64,000 nt of DNA. It comes from Myxococcus guangdongensis (GTDB lineage: Bacteria > Myxococcota > Myxococcia > Myxococcales > Myxococcaceae). Position 1 is the stretch's first letter. The number at the start of each line of letters is the position of its first letter. The stretch is taken from assembly GCF_024198255.1 (NCBI RefSeq), contig NZ_JAJVKW010000012.1, positions 248,001 through 312,000 on the forward strand, given 5' to 3'. Positions 58,895 to 64,000 of the stretch are shown piece after piece. Made by a program: the position numbers and the translations under genes. The notes beneath the pieces are model-generated. The model worked only from the letters and a program-made list of their open reading frames with translations, did no database searches and was not told the DNA's origin.

Positions 58895-59482
58895 GTGACG
58901 CTCAGCGGTTACCGAGAAGAAGAGCTCGTCTGCAATCGTGCCTCGCTCATCATCCACGGAGGTACCGAAGAGGAGCGACGCAGCTGGGCCCAGGAGGCCG
59001 CGCGCAGCTTCGATGTGGAGCTGATGGAGGTGCGGCAGGCCGTGGACCTGGCCAACGCGCTCCGCCAGCGCAACGGCGTGGTGTTCATCCCGGACGCGGT
59101 GAAGCTGGGGCGCGAGGCGCAGGGGCTCATCCTGCGCTGCCTGCAGATGCAGGAGGAGCGGCCCAAGGTGGTGGTGGGCGTGTCGGGCGCGGCGGACGCG
59201 GCGCTCTCACGCGGCACCCTGCGCGAGGACCTGCACTACCGGCTGCATCAGGCCCAGGTGGACTTGCAGAAGGAGGGCCTCCGGGACTTGCTGCGTCGTC
59301 GCTGGGCGCTCCAGGCGGAGCAGCTCGCGGTGAAGGCCGCCGCCGTCCGCGCCGCCGAGGAGAAGGCCCGCGCCGCCGCCGAGGCCCGTCGCCCCGGCAC
59401 CGTGACGCGCACCTTCCCCAAGGCGCGCAAGCCCGTGTCGAGCTCGCGCAAGTCGGCGCCTCGCAACGCCTCGCCGCGCTGA
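58895..59482 (+). CDS. Degenerate sigma-54 activator (AAA+) fragment with basic tail
   Basis: A 195-residue protein beginning at GTG 58895 (GGGGG seven bases upstream). Its fold follows the AAA+ core of NtrC-type activators: GVVFIPDAVKLG at Walker B position, a segment ending LILRCLQMQEERPKVVVGVS, then LREDLHYRLHQAQVDL, which mirrors the very conserved FREDLYYRLN of that family. Walker A and the GAFTGA loop are absent, and there is no DNA-binding helix; instead the last 60 residues are Ala/Arg/Lys-rich and end in a basic Ser/Pro tail. It cannot hydrolyse ATP or contact sigma-54 in the normal way and may act as a decoy or assembly partner. Assignment is by motif. Confidence 0.65.
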   Translation: MTLSGYREEELVCNRASLIIHGGTEEERRSWAQEAARSFDVELMEVRQAVDLANALRQRNGVVFIPDAVKLGREAQGLILRCLQMQEERPKVVVGVSGAADAALSRGTLREDLHYRLHQAQVDLQKEGLRDLLRRRWALQAEQLAVKAAAVRAAEEKARAAAEARRPGTVTRTFPKARKPVSSSRKSAPRNASPR

Positions 59483-59574
59483 GCAGGCGCACAGGTCCGG
59501 CTCTTCCGCGCCTCGAGTCAGGCGCGGTGGCCGGAGGCGTCGTCCGTGGCCCACTGGTGACAAGAGGAGAGGCC

Positions 59575-60111
59575 ATGACCCTGGAGCTCATCCGAGGAGA
59601 CATCACCCGCGTCGACGCGGACGCCATCGTCAACGCGGCCAACAGCGCGCTGTTGGGCGGGGGCGGCGTGGACGGGGCCATCCACCGCGCGGCCGGGCCG
59701 GAGCTCCTGGCCGAGTGCCGCATGTTGCACGGCTGTCCCACGGGGCAGGCGAAGCTGACGAAGGGCTACCGGCTGCCCGCCCGCCACGTCATCCACACGG
59801 TGGGGCCGGTCTGGGGTGGAGGGACCCGGGGGGAGGAGGCGACGCTCGCGCGGTGCTACAAGAGTGTCTTCGCCCTGGTGGAGCAGCACGGCCTGCGCTC
59901 GGTGGCGTTCCCGTCCATCTCCACGGGCGTGTATCGCTTCCCCATCGAGCGGGCGGCGTCCATCGCGCTGCGGGAAATCCGGGCGGCGCTCGGGCGGCTG
60001 CCCCAGCTGGAGAAGGTGACGGTGGTGCTCTTCTCCCAGGCGGACCTGGAGACCTACCAGCGAGCCCTCACGGGGCTGTCGTCAGAGGGGGGCGGGGGCG
60101 AGAATGTGTGA
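59575..60111 (+). CDS. Macrodomain ADP-ribose hydrolase
   Basis: A 178-residue macrodomain protein of the MacroD/YmdB group. The N-terminal block IVNAANSALLGGGGVDGAIHRAAG contains the catalytic/ADP-ribose-binding Asn-Ala-Asn and the GGGVDGAI loop; GQAKLTKGYRLPARHVIHTVGP and FPSISTGVYRFP complete the site. Such enzymes remove ADP-ribose from proteins or hydrolyse O-acetyl-ADP-ribose. AGAGGAG lies just ahead of ATG 59575. No partner ADP-ribosyltransferase is seen next to it. Confidence 0.93.
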   Translation: MTLELIRGDITRVDADAIVNAANSALLGGGGVDGAIHRAAGPELLAECRMLHGCPTGQAKLTKGYRLPARHVIHTVGPVWGGGTRGEEATLARCYKSVFALVEQHGLRSVAFPSISTGVYRFPIERAASIALREIRAALGRLPQLEKVTVVLFSQADLETYQRALTGLSSEGGGGENV

Positions 60112-60166
60112 ACGAGAAAAACTGGGCTAGAGTTTCGCCCACGTCCTTTCTTCGTCGGAGCATCAC

Positions 60167-60649
60167 ATGTCTCAGGATAACGCCCCCGCCAAGCCCAAGC
60201 GCGGGCTCAAGCGACCCATCGAGGTCGTTCGCGCCGAGCTGCTGAACGACGCGGACACCAAGAAGATTGCCAAGGCCGTCGGCATGAAGCTGGAGGACTA
60301 CGTCGAGCTGGTCCTCAAGTACGCGCAGGACAAGGACCTGGAGCCGGAGCTCAACATCGTCCCGGACGAGGAGCTGAAGAAGAACGGCATCACCCCGGTG
60401 ACGGCCGACGAGGCCGCGGACCTGCTCATCCGGGGCATGAAGGGCGAGCTGCCCGGGTCGGCTCCGGACTTCGACAACTCCAAGTTCGAGAAGGCCACCT
60501 CGGGCGCCGCCGCCGGGAAGCCCTCCCTGAGCGTGGACGCGCCTCCGTCGACGCCCCAGGCCCCGGCCCCCTCCACGGGGACCCAGGACGCCGCGGCGCG
60601 GCAGGCGATGTTGGATCAGATCAAGCGGGGTGGTGGCGGTCGGGCCTGA
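60167..60649 (+). CDS. Uncharacterised 160-residue protein
   Basis: A soluble protein with no recognised family. The N-terminus is Lys-rich (APAKPKRGLKRPIEVVRAE); residues 25-105 look helical and mixed; the C-terminal third is a Pro/Ala/Ser/Thr-rich linker ending in a short helix QAMLDQIKRGGGG. The composition suggests a folded domain with a flexible tail. It follows the macrodomain gene by 55 bases on the same strand but has its own apparent leader. Confidence 0.65.
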   Translation: MSQDNAPAKPKRGLKRPIEVVRAELLNDADTKKIAKAVGMKLEDYVELVLKYAQDKDLEPELNIVPDEELKKNGITPVTADEAADLLIRGMKGELPGSAPDFDNSKFEKATSGAAAGKPSLSVDAPPSTPQAPAPSTGTQDAAARQAMLDQIKRGGGGRA

Positions 60650-60791
60650 GGTCCTGCCCCGGGGGGATGGAAGGCCGGAAAAATTCCCACGGAAATTCTG
60701 GCGGAAACTATTCAGCCGCCCTGTCGAGAATCACTTCGAGTCTTCCTTCTCCCAAACTTCCGCGTCCCCCGCGAACCTCTGAGGTGTCACC

Positions 60792-61253
60792 ATGGGCCTG
60801 TTCAATCTGAAGAACCTGAACCCCGCGAACCTGTTCAAGGATGTCCTCAAGACGGTCGGCTCCGCGGCGGAGAAGGTCGGCGGCCTCGCCGGTGGCATCG
60901 CGAAGTTCGGTGAGAAGCTCCTGGGCTTCCTGAAGAAGCCGGCCTCGGAGATCATCGAGCCCATCACCAACAAGATCAGCGAGCAGATCAACAAGATCCC
61001 CTACGTGGGCAAGTTCCTGGCCCCGGTGGTGGACGGCCTGCTGAAGCAGGGCGTGACGTCGCTGGTCGGCGAGGGCCCCATCGGCGGCATCGGCGCGCTG
61101 GCGAAGGCCACCTCGAAGATCGAGGACGTGACCAAGGTCGCCGAGCAGGTTCGCGCTGGCGCCGAGAAGGTGGGCGCGTGGACGGACAACGTCCTCGGCC
61201 AGCAGAACGTGCAGAACATCATCGCGCAGCGCCACGCCGCCTTCCTCGAGTAA
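60792..61253 (+). CDS. Uncharacterised 153-residue Gly/Ala/Lys-rich amphipathic protein
   Basis: A protein of unknown function starting MGLFNLKNLNPANLFKDVLK. It has no signal peptide but many amphipathic, Gly/Ala/Val/Lys-rich helices (VGGLAGGIAKFGEKLLGFLK, IGGIGALAKATSKIED) without charged catalytic clusters, somewhat like membrane-active or matrix-associated proteins. Codon use is strongly biased to AAG, ATC, AAC, GTC and CTG, suggesting high expression. GGAAA motifs recur in the leader at 60677, 60691 and 60703. The gene is followed by GC-rich imperfect repeats. Confidence 0.7.
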   Translation: MGLFNLKNLNPANLFKDVLKTVGSAAEKVGGLAGGIAKFGEKLLGFLKKPASEIIEPITNKISEQINKIPYVGKFLAPVVDGLLKQGVTSLVGEGPIGGIGALAKATSKIEDVTKVAEQVRAGAEKVGAWTDNVLGQQNVQNIIAQRHAAFLE

Positions 61254-61294
61254 GGCACCTCGCGCCCCTGGCGCGAAGCTGTGGCAAGCCAGAG

Positions 61295-61535
61295 GGCCGG
61301 TCCTCCGCCAACGCGGGGCCGGCCCTTCGGCTTTGCGGGGCAGCAGCGCGGGCCGGTCCTCCGAGCGGGAGGCGCCGGCCCTTTGGCGTTGTGGGGTGGC
61401 TTCCGCGCGTGAGGCAGGGCGGCCCTCTGGCTTTGAGGGACGCTGCGAGGGCGGGTTCCGCGCGTGAGGGCGGCCCTTCGGTTTTCGGGGGCAGATGCGA
61501 GGTCTGGAGGCGCTGCCCCCTCGGCTTCGGGGCCG
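61295..61535. repeat. GC-rich imperfect repeat cluster (four to five units)
   Basis: Four clear copies and one degenerate copy of a box like CGGCCCTTCGGCTTTGCGGGG begin at about 61320, 61376, 61420, 61471 and 61514, spaced 43-56 bp. The units before them share TCCTCCG or TTCCGCG starts (61301, 61357, 61401, 61456). Several units can fold into hairpins, e.g. GGCCGG/CCGGCC in the first. The cluster begins 42 bp after the stop of the gene at 60792 and may terminate its transcript. No open frame here looks coding. Confidence 0.7.
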
Positions 61536-61907
61536 TGGCGAGCCGCGAGCCTCCGAGGCGTGAAAGACGGCGAGGGCCGACTCGTCGGTTCCACAGGTCC
61601 ATCGGGGGGCTACTGCCAGAGGCGCGAGGCCACTCGATAGACGTCGGGTGGGCAGGCATCCGCGAGGGCCGGGCTGCTCGGGCCCGACTCACCTCACGGG
61701 GCAGACCGGATGATCCTCATTCCTCAAGAATCGGGAGTCCGGAGGCATACTGCCAGTGAATGCATTCGCCCGACTCACGAAGGCAGGCGATTCGTTGCGT
61801 CGCCGGAGGCGAAAGGCGCGCTCACGGTCTCACGAGCGCGAGCTGGCGGCACGGTCGAGCGCCACGCCACGGATCAACATCCCCGGGTCCATGGGACCCC
61901 GCCCGCC
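61536..61907. other. Intergenic region without a gene
   Basis: About 370 bp between the repeat cluster and the end of the convergent SCO gene. No convincing coding sequence, promoter or strong hairpin was seen. Confidence 0.4.
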
Positions 61908-62567
61908 TCACGCCTCTTCGCGCATCAGCCGCTTCACGTCGACGAGGAGTCGGTCCGTCGAGTCGCTGTCGGCGCTGTCGTAGTACCCGCGGACCTCCCC
62001 CTTCGAGTCCACGAGGACGAAGTGGGAGCCGTGGAAGATGGAGGTCAGGTCGTCCTCGGGGGCGCCGGCCTCGCGGCCCATGCTGACCTTGAAGCCCTGG
62101 ACGATGACGTCCTGGAGGACGGCGTAGTCCCCGGTGAGGAAGCTCCAGCGGGCGAAGTTGGCGCCGTGCGTCTGGCCGTACTCGGCGAGGCGCTCGGGGG
62201 TGTCGTACTTCGGGTCGACGGAGAAGGAGACGAGCTGGAGGCCCGTGCCGTGGGCGTCGGTGCTCTTCTGCACGTGCGCCATCTTCCGGGTGAACGCGGG
62301 GCAGATGGTGGGGCAGCGGGTGAAGATGAAGTTGGCGATGTAGGGGTGCCCGCGGAGCTGGGCGTTGCCGAAGGGCTGTCCGTCCTGCCGGGTGAAGGAG
62401 AAGTCCGGGAGGGTGCCGAGTCGGGGCAGCGGCTCGCTGTTGCCGCGCACCAGGGACAGGCCCAGGGCGGCGGTGAGTCCCAGGGCGATGACGGCCAGGC
62501 CAGCCCAGAAGGCGGGGCGCTGGGTGAGACGGGCCTGGGGGAGCGCGAGGGGCGATTCGGCGGACAT
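61908..62567 (-). CDS. SCO1/SenC/PrrC copper chaperone
   Basis: A 219-residue inner-membrane protein with one N-terminal helix (about 19-40) and a thioredoxin-like periplasmic domain. The copper motif TRCPTICP (Cys85, Cys89) and a later His in HGSHFVLVD are intact. The family delivers copper to the CuA site of cytochrome oxidase subunit II. It is encoded divergently from the oxidase genes to its right, with 294 bp between, supporting that role. ATG 62565-62567 is chosen because the membrane anchor then begins normally; the frame remains open upstream. Confidence 0.92.
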   Translation of the reverse strand: MSAESPLALPQARLTQRPAFWAGLAVIALGLTAALGLSLVRGNSEPLPRLGTLPDFSFTRQDGQPFGNAQLRGHPYIANFIFTRCPTICPAFTRKMAHVQKSTDAHGTGLQLVSFSVDPKYDTPERLAEYGQTHGANFARWSFLTGDYAVLQDVIVQGFKVSMGREAGAPEDDLTSIFHGSHFVLVDSKGEVRGYYDSADSDSTDRLLVDVKRLMREEA

Positions 62568-62861
62568 GGGCCTGGGACTAACGAAAGGCCTGGGAGGGCA
62601 CAAGCGCCGAGGTGTCGCAGGGGCCAAGCCGCCTACTCGCGAGGTGTAGCCGGCGACAGGTCACCCCGGTGGGCAGGCGAGCCCAGGAGGGCCTCGGCTT
62701 GAGGCGGCCACTTCCGCGTGCTAGCCGGGAGGGCGGTGATGACCGGTGAGCGCTCCAACCTGGGTCGACGAGCCGCATCCCGCCTCTCGGGACCGAGCGG
62801 GCACGTCCTTCGTGGGTCCTGTGTGAAGTCCCCACGGGACGCCAGGTCCCGTCGAGGCAGC

Positions 62862-63083
62862 GTGAACCATGGGCACTCCGCGATTCTCGCGCTGACGCTC
62901 CTGTCCCTGATGCCCGCGGAAGCCTGGGCCTGCGCGACGTGCTCCCTGCGGGAGCCGGAGTCCGCGGTGCGCTCGATGCTGCTCGTCGTGGGGTTGATGC
63001 TCACGCCCTTCGCGGTGTTGGGCGTGGGCCTGTGGGCCGTGCGCCGCGCGAACCGTGAGGACCCCCGGAAGGACCCGACATGA
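62862..63083 (+). CDS. Small membrane protein of the oxidase cluster
   Basis: A 73-residue protein from the GTG at 62862. It opens with a hydrophobic stretch (SAILALTLLSLMPAEAWA) that looks like a signal peptide, then CATC immediately after the likely cleavage point, a short acidic linker, and a second helix (about 36-58) with a basic cytoplasmic end. The two Cys could bind metal or be a thiol pair, but function is unknown. It overlaps subunit II by four bases (ATGA), so it is probably an assembly or accessory factor for the oxidase. Confidence 0.65.
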   Translation: MNHGHSAILALTLLSLMPAEAWACATCSLREPESAVRSMLLVVGLMLTPFAVLGVGLWAVRRANREDPRKDPT

Positions 63084-63883
63084 GCACCCCCGTCGAAGGG
63101 TCCACCCCTGTCTCGACGGGCGCGCAGACTCCCTCCGGGCTGAAGACCCTCGCGTTGCCCGAGAACGCGAGCACCCACGGCCCTCGCATCGACGCGCTGC
63201 TCGGGTGGAGTCACCGCATCGAGGCGGGCCTCGCGGCGATTGCGCTCGGGTGGATGCTCATCGCGGTGTGGCGCTTCCGAGGCGCGAAGCGCGCGGCCTC
63301 GGACGGCGGCACGAAGCGCTCCATCGCCTTCGTGCTCGGCCTGGCGCTGAGCACGTTCCTCATCGTGGACGGGACGTTGCTCGTGGGCTCCGAGGGCTAC
63401 CTGCGGGACGTGCTGTGGAACCTCCAGGTCCCCGCCGAGGACCCGCGCACGGTGCGCATCGAAATCAACGCGCATCAGTGGTCCTGGGAGGCGCGCTACG
63501 CGGGCGAGGACGGCCGCTTCAACACGCCCGATGACGTGGTGACGTGGAACGACCTGCGAGTCCCCGCGGGAGTCCCCGTCTGGGTGCAGCTCGTCTCCAC
63601 GGACGTGGTGCACGGCTTCTCGCTGCCGCACTTCCGCGTGAAGGTGGACGCGATTCCAGGTCGGGTGAATCAAACCTGGTTCCAGGCCGCGCGCGAGGGC
63701 ACGTGGGAGGTGGCCTGCTACCAGCACTGCGGCACCAGCCACTACCGGATGCGCGGTGAGCTGCGCGCCCTGTCCTCGGAGGCCTATGCCGCGTGGCTGC
63801 GCGAGGCCGGACGACAGGCGCTCCAGGCGTACGACGCGGACGACGTCGCGGCCCACTGGGGTTGGGACTGGAGGACGCCGTGA
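63080..63883 (+). CDS. coxB: Cytochrome c oxidase subunit II
   Basis: A 267-residue protein with two membrane helices (about 45-66 and 81-102) and a cupredoxin domain. EINAHQWSWEARY is the aromatic block for electron entry. CuA ligands are His178 (VVHGFSLP), then Cys213, Cys217, His221 and Met224 in CYQHCGTSHYRM. The residue between the Cys is Gln215 where most A-type oxidases have Glu; Gln is known from ba3-type oxidases. There is no C-terminal cytochrome c domain. The start overlaps the small membrane protein, and the stop overlaps the subunit I start (GTGA), so the genes are coupled. Confidence 0.93.
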   Translation: MSTPVEGSTPVSTGAQTPSGLKTLALPENASTHGPRIDALLGWSHRIEAGLAAIALGWMLIAVWRFRGAKRAASDGGTKRSIAFVLGLALSTFLIVDGTLLVGSEGYLRDVLWNLQVPAEDPRTVRIEINAHQWSWEARYAGEDGRFNTPDDVVTWNDLRVPAGVPVWVQLVSTDVVHGFSLPHFRVKVDAIPGRVNQTWFQAAREGTWEVACYQHCGTSHYRMRGELRALSSEAYAAWLREAGRQALQAYDADDVAAHWGWDWRTP

Positions 63884-64000
63884 GCGTCGACCACAAGCAG
63901 GTGGCCCGTCGCTACCTGTGGAGCGGGCTGGGCTTCCTCCTCCTGGGCGGACTGCTGGCGCTGCTCATCCGCTGGCAGTGGGCGTGGCCGGGGCAACCCG
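63880..64000 (+). CDS. coxA: Cytochrome c oxidase subunit I (N-terminal fragment)
   Basis: Only about 40 codons are in the window, beginning at a GTG that overlaps the coxB stop. The peptide (VDHKQVARRYLWSGLGFLLL then AALLIRWQWAWPG-like continuation) has the first helix and the RWQ-AWPG motif typical of the start of heme-copper oxidase subunit I. The rest lies beyond the right edge. Confidence 0.85.
   Translation, partial: MSVDHKQVARRYLWSGLGFLLLGGLLALLIRWQWAWPGQP

Noticed and set aside
61001..61759. Open frames on both strands across the GC-rich repeats
   Set aside because: They overlap the gene at 60792 and the repeat array, and their composition follows the repeats; not coding.
1..64000. 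tRNA/rRNA genes, CRISPR arrays, complete insertion sequences
   Set aside because: No T-loop/acceptor patterns, no regularly spaced identical repeats with unique spacers, and no transposase or terminal inverted repeats were seen by eye.

Overview
This 64 kb window is very GC-rich chromosomal DNA of a myxobacterium, most likely a Myxococcaceae member (Myxococcus, Corallococcus or Pyxidicoccus type). The reasons are a near-complete exopolysaccharide (eps) locus of the Myxococcus xanthus type, a TIGR02265-family gene, a lipoprotein resembling the N-terminal half of SitA swarm-inhibition toxins, many multi-sensor kinases, and many GTG starts with four-base ATGA/GTGA overlaps. The identification rests on recognising protein families by eye; no database search was run.

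Layout. 1-3.0 kb (minus strand): two paralogous secreted serine hydrolases of the class C beta-lactamase fold flank an alpha/beta hydrolase. 3.3-7.3 kb (plus): a 736-residue coiled-coil protein with two candidate enzymatic regions, then a 309-residue protein coupled to a PIN-domain (VapC-like) nuclease. 7.3-34.8 kb: the eps locus in two blocks. The first block holds epsA-epsB-epsC-epsD plus a Wze-like protein (minus), diverging from epsE, a 449-residue protein of unknown function, a receiver-PAS-histidine kinase and a SitA-like lipoprotein (plus), then wzy (minus) and epsH (plus). The blocks are separated by an AbiEi/AbiEii toxin-antitoxin pair with a striking operator array and by three genes built from TonB-receptor N-terminal modules, one of them a YfbK-like VWA protein. 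The second block (minus, epsZ to epsU) encodes the initiating phosphoglycosyl transferase, Wzx flippase, short OPX protein EpsY, beta-barrel EpsX, a 58-residue membrane protein, response regulator EpsW, chain-length protein EpsV and glycosyltransferase EpsU. Together they make a Wzx/Wzy pathway: EpsZ primes the lipid carrier, EpsA/D/E/H/U extend the unit, Wzx flips it, Wzy polymerises it, EpsV and the Wze-like protein control length, and EpsY with EpsX export the polymer. EpsB may trim the product.

35.2-39.1 kb: molybdenum cofactor genes, namely a MobB-FdhD fusion, a 41-codon coupled ORF and moeA (minus), and mobA (plus). 39-50 kb: housekeeping and poorly known genes, including two envelope proteins, an ankyrin protein, a TIGR02265 protein, a Memo-family protein, an outer-membrane barrel, a lipoprotein, a proline dehydrogenase/hydrolase/acyltransferase operon, a hemerythrin-like protein, an AT-hook/zinc-knuckle protein and tryptophan 2,3-dioxygenase. 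51-60 kb: an RMND1/DUF155 protein, a GAF-rich histidine kinase, a receiver-adenylate cyclase, a pseudopilin-like protein, a triple universal-stress protein, a degenerate sigma-54-activator fragment and a macrodomain protein. 60-64 kb: two small uncharacterised genes, a cluster of GC-rich imperfect repeats, and the start of a cytochrome oxidase cluster (SCO protein, small membrane protein, subunit II with a Gln-type CuA motif, start of subunit I).

No tRNA, rRNA, CRISPR array or complete insertion sequence was seen. The most notable items are the accessory genes embedded in the eps locus (ExK-motif protein, truncated SitA-like lipoprotein, AbiE pair with a three-site operator, receptor-fragment genes), the kinase-dead-looking Wze-like protein, the 309-residue partner of the PIN toxin, and the miniature degenerate sigma-54 activator.
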